From: Alicyclobacillus suci
GTDB taxonomy: Bacteria > Bacillota > Bacilli > Alicyclobacillales > Alicyclobacillaceae
Length of the DNA stretch: 64,000 bases
NCBI RefSeq assembly: GCF_017329615.1
Contig: NZ_JAFMTW010000010.1
Location: 33,953 to 97,952, forward strand
Direction: 5' to 3'
This document shows positions 45,421-54,908 of the stretch, piece after piece (within the stretch, counting starts at the first letter, position 1; each line of letters starts with the position of its first letter). The position numbers and the translations under genes are program-made. The notes under the pieces are model-generated. The model saw nothing but the letters and a program-made list of their open reading frames with translations. It did no database searches and was not told where the DNA came from.

Positions 45421-46662
45421 TTACACAGGTGTGGTCCACTTACCGTCCCGCATAATGGCGATGGTCTGGTTGTCGTGCGTAATCGCATCGATATTCATTT
45501 GATTGGAACCAATCATGAAATCGACGTGCATCAAACTGTCGTTTAAGCCATGCGCTTCATAATCACCGTGACCAATGTTCTCGCCACCCTCGACGAGCGG
45601 GTACGCACGTCCAATCGCCAAATGGCAAGAGGCATTTTCGTCGAACAGCGTGTTATAGAATAGCTGCCCCATCTCAGCAATCGGCGAATCCACGGGCACC
45701 AAGGCCACTTCTCCAAGATAATGGCTACCCTCATCCGCCTCGACGATGTTTTTGAGTGCGCCCTCGCCTTGTTCTGCGCTGTATTCCACAATCCGACCTT
45801 TTTCAAACTTCAACCGAATACCATGAATGGTCGTACCGTTATGATTCAGTGGCATCGTACTCGTAACCACGCCATTGACGCCATACTTGCTCGGGGACGT
45901 GAAAACTTCTTCGGTCGGCATATTAGCCACAAAAGGAACCCCATCAAGCGCTGGCTTTTGTGCCGAGGTCCAGTAATGTTTCGGTGCCAATTCAACGGTA
46001 AGATCCGTGCCAGGTGCTTGGTAATGCAGACTGTGAATATGCAGCGAATTAAGGTAATCACTGCGTTTACGCAAGTTGTCGATGTGTTTGCGCCAATCCT
46101 CCACAGGGTCGTCCCCAAGTGCTCGCGCACAAAACAGAATGTCCTTCCAAAGGGCATCAATGCGCTCTGCCTCAGGCAATTCCGGATGAACTTTGTCGGC
46201 CCACGCCTGCGTCGGCGCAGAAGCGAGCGTCCACCGATACTGATCTGCGGTACGGCGGTTGTCAAAATCGCGGAACGTCGAGCTAATCGCGCGTTCAGCG
46301 GCAGTTACACGAGCTGGGTCAATCCCCTCATACAAATCTGGGTTGGAGGCGGGGATAGCAATAAATGCGGCACCTTCCTTGGCCAGATGCTCGACCCACT
46401 CCAGTTGCCACTTCGCGCGTGCCTCAAGCGTTTCCAATGAACCGCGCTTGACAGTTTCACGAATCCACCATTCGTCGCCCCAGTCCACTTGGACAAACTT
46501 AGCGCCCGCGTCGTAGGCCACGTCTACCAATTGACGTGCGAACTCCAAATGCTCTGCATACACCTGGCGACGGCCAAATCCAATCACCAAGTTTTGCCCC
46601 GGCTGCAAGTTGACGCCGACTTTCACCGCTAATTCCGCATACTTTCTCAGATGTTCTGCCAC
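45421..46662 (-). CDS. M29 family aminopeptidase (AmpS/AmpT type)
   Basis: 413 residues. Broad-specificity metallo-aminopeptidase, cytoplasmic. Metal-site segments fit family M29: NMPTEEVFTSP (Glu), HYLGEVALVP (Glu), MHVDFMIGS with ENASCHLAIG and GLNDSLMHVD near the C-terminus. Monocistronic. Confidence 0.9.
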   Translation of the reverse strand: MAEHLRKYAELAVKVGVNLQPGQNLVIGFGRRQVYAEHLEFARQLVDVAYDAGAKFVQVDWGDEWWIRETVKRGSLETLEARAKWQLEWVEHLAKEGAAFIAIPASNPDLYEGIDPARVTAAERAISSTFRDFDNRRTADQYRWTLASAPTQAWADKVHPELPEAERIDALWKDILFCARALGDDPVEDWRKHIDNLRKRSDYLNSLHIHSLHYQAPGTDLTVELAPKHYWTSAQKPALDGVPFVANMPTEEVFTSPSKYGVNGVVTSTMPLNHNGTTIHGIRLKFEKGRIVEYSAEQGEGALKNIVEADEGSHYLGEVALVPVDSPIAEMGQLFYNTLFDENASCHLAIGRAYPLVEGGENIGHGDYEAHGLNDSLMHVDFMIGSNQMNIDAITHDNQTIAIMRDGKWTTPV

Positions 46663-46844
46663 GAGATGTTCATCTCCTCAGGTCTTTGTCAGTCACGCTA
46701 TCGTCGGTAACAACCAACGATGCCCACCCATGTTCATAGTATCAGAACAAATCGCGGCTTCGCATCCAATCAAAGGCCACTAAAACGATGAGTGAATCTC
46801 GGCGAGTGTTCAGCTAGCCAATACGCGCCGAGGCGCCCAAAAGA

Positions 46845-47933
46845 TTATTTCGGGTGATTGATGTTATTCATCGTGGTAAACCCATCCTTAATCACAGTAT
46901 CTTGAATATTGTCCTTTGTCACGACGACTGGCTTGAGGAGCACTGCCGGAATCTTCTTTCCAGATCCATTGTCCTGTGTACTATTGACGAGGTCAGACCC
47001 CGGTGTTTGCCCCTTCAAGATATCAACGGCGAGTTCGCCGGCCACCTTTGCCTCTTTCGGAACGGCCTTGTAAACGGTCATCGACTGAGTCCCAAGCATG
47101 ATGTCGTGTAGCCCCGCGTCTGTCGCGTCTTGGCCCGTCACTGGAACCTTGCCAGCCAAATGTTGTGCGCTGAGCGCTTGAATCGCAGAACCCGCTAAAC
47201 CGTCATTTGCAGCCAGCACGCCGTCGACGTGATTATTCAACTTCGTCAGCGCCTGTTCCATTTCGCGCAATCCATTTTGCGGATCCCAATTCGGCGTATA
47301 CGACTCATAACCGAGTTTCAGCGTTCCATTCTTGAACAGCGGATCTAGCACGTCATGGGCACCTTTTCGAAAAGCCAAGGCGTTATTATCCGTCTGCGCG
47401 CCATCCAGCATCACCACGGTACCGCCCTTTGGCGTATGATCCGCAATATACTGCCCTTGTAACTTGCCAACCTCTTCATTGTCAAATGAAACGTAATAAT
47501 CCACTGGCGCGAAAGAAATCATCCGGTCATAAGAGATGACTTTCACACCTGCCTTGTCTGCCTCATTCACAATGGTCGCTGCCGCAGACGAATCGACAGC
47601 ACAAATCACCAGCACCTTCGCGCCGTTCGTAATCTCGGCTTCGGCTTGCTGCTGCTGAGTTGTCGCATCCCCCTGTGCGTTCTGATAATCTACCTTAGCC
47701 GCCGGGTCGAGCTTTTTGACCTCAGCTGTGAAATCTGGCCTATCTTGCGACTCCCACCGTGCAGACGACGTCGTATCAGGCAATAGCAATGCAATCGTAC
47801 CGCTGCCATCGCTGGTTGACGAATTCCCAGCTGCACCAGATTGATTTGACGTACTGGGGGTCGTGACGCCGCAAGCAGTCGAAAATGCCATGACAATGGC
47901 CACTGCTACCCCTGTTTTTATCATGTTTCTCAT
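46845..47933 (-). CDS. Sugar ABC transporter substrate-binding lipoprotein, copy 1
   Basis: 362 residues. Lipobox FSTACG at residue 20-ish after a hydrophobic signal segment, a Ser/Gly-rich linker, then a type I periplasmic-binding fold (IALLLPDTTSSARWESQDRP) close to xylose-binding XylF. Almost identical to the copy at 50266-51363, differing for example in ICAVDSSAAAT versus VDPVDSAAAAT. Own cre-like site (47951-47964). Follows the xylH terminator, so it is a separate transcript. Confidence 0.9.
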   Translation of the reverse strand: MRNMIKTGVAVAIVMAFSTACGVTTPSTSNQSGAAGNSSTSDGSGTIALLLPDTTSSARWESQDRPDFTAEVKKLDPAAKVDYQNAQGDATTQQQQAEAEITNGAKVLVICAVDSSAAATIVNEADKAGVKVISYDRMISFAPVDYYVSFDNEEVGKLQGQYIADHTPKGGTVVMLDGAQTDNNALAFRKGAHDVLDPLFKNGTLKLGYESYTPNWDPQNGLREMEQALTKLNNHVDGVLAANDGLAGSAIQALSAQHLAGKVPVTGQDATDAGLHDIMLGTQSMTVYKAVPKEAKVAGELAVDILKGQTPGSDLVNSTQDNGSGKKIPAVLLKPVVVTKDNIQDTVIKDGFTTMNNINHPK

Positions 47934-47950
47934 CTTTGATTGCTCCCTTG

Positions 47951-47964
47951 AGTAAGCGTTTTCA
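47951..47964 (-). promoter_or_regulatory. cre-like CcpA site before binding protein copy 1
   Basis: AGTAAGCGTTTTCA on the plus strand matches TGNAANCGNTTNCA at all but one base. It lies 18 bases upstream of the start codon, the same placement as the site before copy 2. Confidence 0.6.
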
Positions 47965-48080
47965 TAATAGTAAATCTAGTAAACGAAATAATCAATCTAT
48001 TTCTTCTGATTTTAATGAAAATCTTCTGATGGCGCTTCACAGAGTACGTAAAAATGAACAACAAAGCAAAGACAAACAGA

Positions 48081-48107
48081 AGCCCCCTATGCCTAAACAA
48101 GGGGGCT
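48081..48107 (-). terminator. Terminator after xylH
   Basis: AGCCCCCT ... AGGGGGCT hairpin; a second hairpin with CGCCGCCA / TGGCGGCG arms lies between it and the xylH stop (48117-48159). Confidence 0.7.
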
Positions 48108-48196
48108 ATCCAGAAACGCCGCCAGGTTGGACATGATATACCCGTCCCGCTTGGCGGCGCTCAACTTAATTTTCTCTTCCACATCAGTTCACTAAA

Positions 48197-49396
48197 TTAA
48201 CGACCAGCCCGTGTGCGGCGACGACGCGTGATGGTATCAATCGTAACAGCCAACAACAGGATACCACCCTCGACAATATACTTCGTACTGGAAGGCGCAC
48301 TAAGTAAGTCCATCCCATTTTCCACACTACCGATAACAAGCGCCCCGGCCAGTGCGTTCCACATGCTGCCGCGTCCACCAAACAAGCTGGTGCCGCCAAT
48401 CACCGCAGCAGCGATAGAATCCAACAGCAGATTGCCACCGCCAGAAGCGGGTGACGCAGAACCGAGTCGCGAAGCGCCAATAATGCCGCCAATTGCGCCC
48501 ATCAATCCCGCTAACGTGAAGATACTTATTTTAATCGCCCGAGTATTGATACCAGCGCGGCGCGCTGCCTCTTTATTTCCACCCAGCGCGTAGATATGGC
48601 GTCCATATCTCGTCGACTGTGTGATAAACGCGAAGAGGGCGATAAAGACCAACAGGATGAAACCTGCCACTGGAAGTCCACGATACGTATTCAGGACGCC
48701 GACGACAATTGCAGAAACCACCAAGACGATAAGTGAACGTGTCAACGTAGCAGTGGTCGACGGGGCAGGCAAATGCCGCTTTTCGCGGTTTTTCTGCATC
48801 ATGAACGCCCCTAGTGCGTACAACACTGTGACAATGACGACTAATGCCCACCCAGTCGCAGGTGTCAAATACGTTGAAGTCAAATCCAACAACGTCTGGT
48901 TCGAAATTGGAACCGTACCGGTATTTCCGAGCATCCCCAAAAGAATCCCCTGATAGCCCAACGAACCGGCGAGCGTGACGATGAAGGCAGGCACGCCGAT
49001 AATCGTCACCCAAAACCCCTGGAATATTCCAATCAAACCGCCGCTAACCACACTTAACAAGATACACAGCCATGGGTTCACACCAGCGACGGAGAGCAAG
49101 ACCAGCACGGCGGCTGCAACACCGCTGACAGCGCCGACAGACAAGTCAATCTCACCAAGCAACAAAATAAACGTCTCACCGATACCGAGCATACCGATTT
49201 CGGCAATCTGTAAAATCAAGTTTGACAAGTTCCGTCCGGAAAGGAAATTGCCATTGACAGATTGAAAGACAATCCAAATGACGATAAGGGCAATAATGAC
49301 TGGAATAAGTCCTAAATCCCCGCTTGCAAGCCGCGCCCTCAGGCCGGTTGGCGTGGCGCCCACTGTATGTCGTCCCTTCTGTACATTCGCACTCAT
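48197..49396 (-). CDS. xylH: Sugar ABC transporter permease (XylH/GguB-like)
   Basis: 399 residues with ten or more hydrophobic helices. Family signatures: GETFILLLGEIDLSVGAVSG and the EAA-like ALGGNKEAARRAGINTRAI. Start overlaps the ATPase stop by four bases. Single permease, presumably a homodimer. Specificity xylose by analogy. Confidence 0.9.
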   Translation of the reverse strand: MSANVQKGRHTVGATPTGLRARLASGDLGLIPVIIALIVIWIVFQSVNGNFLSGRNLSNLILQIAEIGMLGIGETFILLLGEIDLSVGAVSGVAAAVLVLLSVAGVNPWLCILLSVVSGGLIGIFQGFWVTIIGVPAFIVTLAGSLGYQGILLGMLGNTGTVPISNQTLLDLTSTYLTPATGWALVVIVTVLYALGAFMMQKNREKRHLPAPSTTATLTRSLIVLVVSAIVVGVLNTYRGLPVAGFILLVFIALFAFITQSTRYGRHIYALGGNKEAARRAGINTRAIKISIFTLAGLMGAIGGIIGASRLGSASPASGGGNLLLDSIAAAVIGGTSLFGGRGSMWNALAGALVIGSVENGMDLLSAPSSTKYIVEGGILLLAVTIDTITRRRRTRAGR

Positions 49397-50172
49397 TGGG
49401 CTGTTGCCACCTCCTCGTTGACACCCGTAATCGCGGCAACCAGTTCCTCACGGTTCGTCTCTGTCTTAATAAAGTTCGCAACCGTTCGACCGAGTCGAAG
49501 AACGACAATTCTGTCTGCCACTTGAAGCACGTCCGCCATGTTGTGCGAAATCACCAAGACGCCAACGCCGCGACTCGCCAAGCGCTCAATTAACTCGAGC
49601 ACCGCTTTCGTCTGCGCTACACCAAGCGCCGCGGTCGGTTCGTCGAGCATGACCAATTTCGAACCCCAGAGCACCGCACGGGCGACTGCAACCATCTGCC
49701 GCTGCCCACCGGACAATCCTGCCACTGGCGTACTCAGTGCTGGCAAATTAATGGACAAATCCTGCAATACAGGTAGTGCGCGCTCTTCCATCTCCGCCTT
49801 CTTAAGCATCTTCGGAAGTCCCGGAATCAGGGTTCGCTTCAACTCCCGCCCAAGAAACAGATTAGAGACAATGTCCAAGTTGTCACACAAAGCGAGATCT
49901 TGATACACGGTCTGAATTCCAAGGCGTTCAGCCACACTTGGACTTGAAAGGGAAACCGGTTGCCCCTCGAAGTAAATCTGGCCTTCATCAGGTTGCTCAA
50001 CGCCTGCAATCATTTTAATCGTCGTCGACTTACCAGCCCCGTTGTCGCCCACAAGTGCCACGACTTCCCCAGGGTAGACGTCTAACGACACGCCCTGTAA
50101 CGCTTGCACAGCACCAAAGCGCTTGCGGATGTCTTGAACGCTGAGCAAGGATGTACTTTGTTCACTCGTCAC
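49393..50172 (-). CDS. xylG: Sugar ABC transporter ATP-binding protein, single domain
   Basis: 259 residues from GTG 50172 after AGGTG; a longer frame to 50244 crosses a hairpin. Walker A LVGDNGAGKSTTIKM, signature LSGGQRQMVAVARA, Walker B LVMLDEPTAAL. Typical XylG proteins have two such domains in about 500 residues; here only one is present, as in FrcA-type transporters, so two copies must pair. Confidence 0.9.
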   Translation of the reverse strand: MTSEQSTSLLSVQDIRKRFGAVQALQGVSLDVYPGEVVALVGDNGAGKSTTIKMIAGVEQPDEGQIYFEGQPVSLSSPSVAERLGIQTVYQDLALCDNLDIVSNLFLGRELKRTLIPGLPKMLKKAEMEERALPVLQDLSINLPALSTPVAGLSGGQRQMVAVARAVLWGSKLVMLDEPTAALGVAQTKAVLELIERLASRGVGVLVISHNMADVLQVADRIVVLRLGRTVANFIKTETNREELVAAITGVNEEVATAQ

Positions 50173-50202
50173 TCCAAACACCTCCAAAAAACATCGTTGG
50201 TC

Positions 50203-50238
50203 TTTTGGGGAGGAGTAAAGCGCACCCTCCTCCCAAAA
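50203..50238 (-). other. Stem-loop between binding protein and ATPase genes
   Basis: TTTTGGGGAGGAG and CTCCTCCCAAAA pair with one bulge. No T-run follows, so it likely protects the upstream binding-protein message from 3' decay, as in other binding-protein operons, giving more binding protein than transporter. Confidence 0.55.
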
Positions 50239-50265
50239 ATCCAAAGCAGTTAAACTGCCGCTCTC

Positions 50266-51363
50266 TTATTTCGGGTTGTTGATCTTCGCCATCGTCGTAA
50301 AGCCGTCCTTGATGACCGTATCTTGAATATTGTCCTTGGTCACGACAACTGGCTTCAACAAAACAGCTGGAATCGGTGTCCCTGAACCGTTGTCCTGCGT
50401 GCCGTTGACCAAGTCAGAACTCGGTTTTTGACCCTTTAAGATATCGACTGCCAATTCAGCAGCGACTTTCGCTTCCTGGGGCACAGCCTTATAAACTGTC
50501 ATCGACTGAGTGCCAAGCATAATGTCGTGCAGCCCTGCGTCCGTCGCGTCCTGCCCTGTGACGGGAACCTTGCCAGCCAAGTGTTGTGCGCTAAGCGCCT
50601 GAATCACAGACCCCGCAAGCCCGTCATTTGCTGCCAAAACTGCATCGACGTGGTTATTGAGTTTGGTCAGCGCCTGTTCCATCTCGCGCAAGCCATTCTG
50701 CGGATCCCAATCTGGGGTATACGACTCGTAACCAAGTTTCAACGTGCCATTCTTAAATAGCGGGTCAAGCACCTCGTGTGCGCCCTTGCGGAAGTCCAAC
50801 GCGTTGTTGTCCGTCTGCGCGCCATCAATCATCACGACAGTGCCGCCTTTCGGCGTGTGATCCGCAATATACTGTCCCTGTAGTTTGCCAACCTCTTCAT
50901 TATTAAACGAGACATAATAGTCAACCGGTGCTTTGGAAATCATCCGGTCATAAGAGATGACCTTAACGCCAGCTTTGTCGGCCTCCGTAACGATGGTTGC
51001 AGCCGCAGCCGAGTCGACAGGGTCAACCACCAAAACCTTCGCACCATTTGTAATTTCCGCCTCAGCCTGTTGCTGTTGAGTCGTCGAATCGCCTTGGGCG
51101 TTCTGATAATCTACTTTCGCCGATGGATCAAGTTTCTTTACTTCAGCTGTAAAGTCAGGTTTATCCTGGGATTCGTAACGAGCCGACGAAGTCGTATCCG
51201 GAAGCAGCAATGCAATGGTACCGCTTCCATTGCTAGATGAGGAAGATCCTCCGCCACTCGAATTGCCTCCGGATGACCCTGACGTCGTGACCCCACACGC
51301 TGTAGTTAGGGTCATCGCGACAACAACAGCTGCGCCAGCGGATAGCATACTCTTCATTTTCAT
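50266..51363 (-). CDS. xylF: Sugar ABC transporter substrate-binding lipoprotein, copy 2
   Basis: 365 residues. Lipobox LTTACG, then a Gly/Ser linker longer than in copy 1, then the XylF-like binding domain (YDRMISKAPVDYYVSFNNEE, DWDPQNGLREMEQAL). First gene of the operon xylF-xylG-xylH. Preceded by AGGGGG and a cre-like site; divergent from the ROK regulator. Very close to copy 1, so a recent duplication is likely. Confidence 0.92.
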   Translation of the reverse strand: MKMKSMLSAGAAVVVAMTLTTACGVTTSGSSGGNSSGGGSSSSSNGSGTIALLLPDTTSSARYESQDKPDFTAEVKKLDPSAKVDYQNAQGDSTTQQQQAEAEITNGAKVLVVDPVDSAAAATIVTEADKAGVKVISYDRMISKAPVDYYVSFNNEEVGKLQGQYIADHTPKGGTVVMIDGAQTDNNALDFRKGAHEVLDPLFKNGTLKLGYESYTPDWDPQNGLREMEQALTKLNNHVDAVLAANDGLAGSVIQALSAQHLAGKVPVTGQDATDAGLHDIMLGTQSMTVYKAVPQEAKVAAELAVDILKGQKPSSDLVNGTQDNGSGTPIPAVLLKPVVVTKDNIQDTVIKDGFTTMAKINNPK

Positions 51364-51378
51364 TTGTAATCCCCCTTG

Positions 51379-51392
51379 TGCAAACGCTTACT
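51379..51392 (-). promoter_or_regulatory. cre-like CcpA site before binding protein copy 2
   Basis: TGCAAACGCTTACT (plus strand) matches TGNAANCGNTTNCA except the last base, 16 bases upstream of the start codon. Position in the leader suggests roadblock or promoter-proximal repression by CcpA. Confidence 0.6.
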
Positions 51393-51598
51393 ATCGTGAC
51401 GTCTATGATGCCTATTTTTGTATGATGATTCCAATCTCCGGTCTGTTTTGTTGCTCTTCACAACCAACTTACCGTGATATGGACGTCACAGATGCCATTA
51501 AGGCAAGTTTTTTGAATACGCTTTCGCGTCTTCGTTTGTATGTTAAACTATATGCAATCAGTTCGCAATAGTTCTTTGCAAAACTTGAGGTGGGATCA

Positions 51599-52783
51599 TT
51601 GGCCAAGACCGTGGATGCTGCAACCATGCGGCAAATTAACAAAGGGTACGTCACAGAAATTATCTATAATCAAGGTCCGTTGTCACGAATGGAAATCTCT
51701 CAAGTCACCGGACTCAACAAGGCGACCGTATCTTCGCTCGTAGACGAACTGATTGCCGAACAGTTCGTTCAAGAAATCGGCCTTGGCGCATCGAACGGCG
51801 GCCGCAAACCGGTCATGCTCAAAATCAATGCTTCCGCTGGGTTCTGTATCGGCGTGGATGTCCAAATCACCCACATGAAAACGATACTGGCGGACTTGAG
51901 CGGTGGTATTGTGTATCAACACATGCGGCCCATCGCCGCAATACATGGTCTGTTGTCTCAATCCGAATTAGAAGAATTGCTGGTTGAAGAAATTCAACGC
52001 GCCATTCAACAAGCTCCGCCCAGTTGTCACGGTATCTTGGGGGCAGGTATCGCGCTTCCAGGTATCGTCAATTACCGAACGGGTTCCGTCTTCTATTTAC
52101 CGAACATCGAGATTCGCGATTGGAATTTGACCGATAGCCTGTCGAAATCGTTTTCTTTTCCCATCTTCGTCGACAACGACGGCAATTGCGGCGCATGGTC
52201 CATCTATCGTGAGCGCCACCAACAAAACCTCGTGTTCGTCAACGTAGGCATTGGGATTGGCACAGGCATTGTCGTCAACGGTCATCTCTATCGAGGGCAA
52301 GATGGAATCGCTGGGGAATTCGGGCACACGTCCATCGCAGCCATGGGGGCTGTTTGTGCGTGCGGCAATTATGGATGCTGGGAGCAGTATGCCTCAGAGC
52401 AAGCCCTGCTGCGCTACTTACGCGAAGTAGAAGAGATACCTGCGTCGCTCGAACTATCACCCAATCTGGTCTCCTTAGCCGTCGATAAGGCTGCGACGAG
52501 TCCCGGTTACCAACGCGCATTTCGAACCCTCGGGCAATATCTCGGCATCGGCATTGCCAATATTGTCAACTCGTTAAATCCTGGACTCGTCGTCATCGGG
52601 GGAACCATGGCACAAGCCGCCCCGCTGTTTTTACCAGAAGTCCAGTATGTCATCCGCCATCGCGCCATGGCTTCCAACAAGCAGGTCTGCCTAACAGTCG
52701 CCAATGCGGACGCTATCGTCCTCGGCGCCGCGCAGCTCCCGATTTCCAACACCCTCTTGCACAGCCCACTAGCCGAATCGTAA
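51599..52783 (+). CDS. xylR: ROK family transcriptional regulator (XylR-like)
   Basis: 394 residues from TTG 51599 after AGGTGG. N-terminal helix-turn-helix (RMEISQVTGLNKATVSSLVD), then a ROK domain with VDNDGNCGAWS and zinc motif CACGNYGCWEQ. Divergent from xylFGH, so it probably represses that operon until sugar binds. The gap 51364-51598 holds no other gene. Confidence 0.9.
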   Translation: MAKTVDAATMRQINKGYVTEIIYNQGPLSRMEISQVTGLNKATVSSLVDELIAEQFVQEIGLGASNGGRKPVMLKINASAGFCIGVDVQITHMKTILADLSGGIVYQHMRPIAAIHGLLSQSELEELLVEEIQRAIQQAPPSCHGILGAGIALPGIVNYRTGSVFYLPNIEIRDWNLTDSLSKSFSFPIFVDNDGNCGAWSIYRERHQQNLVFVNVGIGIGTGIVVNGHLYRGQDGIAGEFGHTSIAAMGAVCACGNYGCWEQYASEQALLRYLREVEEIPASLELSPNLVSLAVDKAATSPGYQRAFRTLGQYLGIGIANIVNSLNPGLVVIGGTMAQAAPLFLPEVQYVIRHRAMASNKQVCLTVANADAIVLGAAQLPISNTLLHSPLAES

Positions 52784-52792
52784 AAACAGCTC

Positions 52793-52820
52793 CGGACGGC
52801 GTTTGTGACGACGCCGCCCG
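52793..52820. terminator. Hairpin after the ROK regulator
   Basis: CGGACGGCGT with ACGCCGCCCG, one mismatch, between the convergent regulator and oxidoreductase genes. No T-run. Confidence 0.5.
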
Positions 52821-52862
52821 AAGCCCCCTCAAAAGCAGAATCGCTGTGCCAGTTACTACGAC

Positions 52863-54290
52863 TTAACTCAGTTGTGCGGCAATATTTCGGGCTACGTACA
52901 CCCCACTGCTTGCGGCCTGGGCAATACCTCGCGAAATCCCCGGGCCGTCGCCGGCGCAATAGAGCCCCGCCACCTTCGTCTGCAAGTCGCGTCCGACATC
53001 GGCGCGTGACGCGTAAAATTTTGCCTCGACACCGTAAAATAAAGTGTGGTCACTCGCAATACCCGGTGTCACATGATTCAGAGCTTCAATCATCTCTTGA
53101 AGTGCCACCATCGTCTTGTGTGGGAGAACCAAACCAAGGTCACCTGGAACCGCTTCCTTGAGGGTCGGTTCGATAAATCCTTCCCGAATACGCTCGGGCG
53201 TGCTGCGTCGACCCTTTAAGATGTCCCCGTACTTTTGTACAATGATTGATCCGTTGGACAACTCATTCGCCTGTCTACAAATGCTCTTCGCAAATTCATT
53301 CGGGCGATCAAACGGCTCAGTAAACCGGTGACTGACGAGCAAGGCGAAGTTCGTATTCTCTGTCCCCAGACCCGGATCTTTATAGGCATGCCCATTCGCC
53401 GCCATGACCCCAGTGTGGTTCTCAATCACGACGTGTCCCGACGGGTTACTGCAGAACGTTCTCACCTTGAGCCCTGTCGATGGCGAGTGAAAAATGAACT
53501 TCCCTTCGTATAAGTGTTCGTTGATTTCTTGCATGACAACGTTTGACGTCTCCACGCGAACGCCGATATCGACCTGATTGTTGCTCATCTTCAGATGATG
53601 CCTGCGGAACAAATCGGACAACCATGTCGATCCGTCGCGCCCCGGCGCCACAATGACATAATCGGCCTCAATTTTCTCATCGCCGCGAACCTGAATTCCG
53701 CGAATTCGACCATCTTCTATCAGCAAGTCCTCGACGAACGTGCGGAACCGCAAATCAATGTGTTGGGCCAAATACGTAAAAATGTCGTTCATCAACGCCA
53801 AGTTTACATCTGTTCCGATATGCCGCACACGTGCGCGAAGCAACTTCAGCCCGGCCCCAATCGCGCGCCGTTCAATCTGCGCCACTGCATCGGTCGTCGG
53901 ATCCGTAATCGTGTCTGGCGCCCCGTGCTTTAAATTGATTTCATCCACATAGTGAATCAACCGCAGCACCTCAGACGACGGCAAATAATCCGTTAAAAAT
54001 CCACCAAACTCGGAAGTAATATTAAATTTCCCGTCGCTAAAACTACCTGCGCCACCCGCACCGTTTATCACACCGCATGCTGGCCAACAACTCGCATAAG
54101 TCTTAATTTTATTTGCAGGAGGACACTTGTCGATTTTGCCTTCCATAATCGGACAATGCCGATACTTTGCTTCAACGCCTTTATCCACGAGGAGAATTTT
54201 GGCCTTCGGTGCCGTTTTCGTAAATTCATAAGCGGCATACAACCCTGCTGGACCTGCCCCAATAATAATGACATCGTATTTTTGTGTCAT
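52863..54290 (-). CDS. FAD-dependent oxidoreductase (COG2509 type)
   Basis: 475 residues from ATG 54290 after GGAAGGA. FAD-binding GxGxxG at IIIGAGPAGLYAAYEF and a second dinucleotide segment YVIVAPGRDGSTWL; the C-terminus closes with AGLYCAGDGPGISRGIAQAA. Cys-containing HCPIMEGKIDKCPP and CWPACGVI loops lie near residue 55-80. Substrate unknown. Confidence 0.85.
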   Translation of the reverse strand: MTQKYDVIIIGAGPAGLYAAYEFTKTAPKAKILLVDKGVEAKYRHCPIMEGKIDKCPPANKIKTYASCWPACGVINGAGGAGSFSDGKFNITSEFGGFLTDYLPSSEVLRLIHYVDEINLKHGAPDTITDPTTDAVAQIERRAIGAGLKLLRARVRHIGTDVNLALMNDIFTYLAQHIDLRFRTFVEDLLIEDGRIRGIQVRGDEKIEADYVIVAPGRDGSTWLSDLFRRHHLKMSNNQVDIGVRVETSNVVMQEINEHLYEGKFIFHSPSTGLKVRTFCSNPSGHVVIENHTGVMAANGHAYKDPGLGTENTNFALLVSHRFTEPFDRPNEFAKSICRQANELSNGSIIVQKYGDILKGRRSTPERIREGFIEPTLKEAVPGDLGLVLPHKTMVALQEMIEALNHVTPGIASDHTLFYGVEAKFYASRADVGRDLQTKVAGLYCAGDGPGISRGIAQAASSGVYVARNIAAQLS

Positions 54291-54492
54291 GTTCCTTCCC
54301 CCGTATCCTGCTGGCATCGCCTAAATACGAACGTTAGACAAAATTACAACATAAATGTTCGGATTCAAACCCTTGCTATTATACCTAGTTCCCCACAAGT
54401 TGCAACCCTTGATGTTCATTCAACACAACCTTGACACGCGAACATATGTTCTATACATTGGAAGCACAACGACGACAACGGAGGGACCCGGT

Positions 54493-54852
54493 ATGACGCA
54501 CATCTACCTATCCGGTCCAATGACAGGCCACCCTGATTTTAATCGACCCGCGTTTAACAACGCTGCATATTGCCTTCGTATCACCGGATACCAAGTCACA
54601 AATCCCGCGGAACAGCATATTCCAGGGGCCAGCTGGGCAGATTATTTGCGCCATGACTTGGCATTAATGCTCCAAGCGGACTGCGTCGTAACACTAAACG
54701 GCTGGCAACAGTCGAAGGGCGCATCGCTTGAGGTGTATGTCGCCAAACAATTGGGGATACCTGTGTATGAATTGACAGAAGTGCTGGGAACAGAGGGGAG
54801 ACCCGCAAGGGACATCGGCGAAGGCATCAAACAGCTATCACTCGGTATTTAA
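54493..54852 (+). CDS. DUF4406 / nucleoside 2-deoxyribosyltransferase-like protein
   Basis: 119 residues from ATG 54493 after GGAGGGA. Rossmann-like YLSGPMTGHPDFNRPAF start and the middle LMLQADCVVTLNGWQQSKGA are the DUF4406 pattern, common in phage genomes. No other phage gene is near, so it looks like an isolated acquisition. Function unproven. Confidence 0.8.
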   Translation: MTHIYLSGPMTGHPDFNRPAFNNAAYCLRITGYQVTNPAEQHIPGASWADYLRHDLALMLQADCVVTLNGWQQSKGASLEVYVAKQLGIPVYELTEVLGTEGRPARDIGEGIKQLSLGI

Positions 54853-54880
54853 CGGGATATACGATTTGTTCGCCAAATTG

Positions 54881-54908
54881 AAAAGGCGGCCGATATCTAT
54901 CGACCGCC
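54881..54908 (-). terminator. Intrinsic terminator, end of intergenic transcript
   Basis: Minus-strand GGCGGTCGAT-agat-ATCGGCCGCC (one G-U pair) followed by TTTT. It ends the candidate RNA below and is convergent with the DUF4406 gene. Confidence 0.8.
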
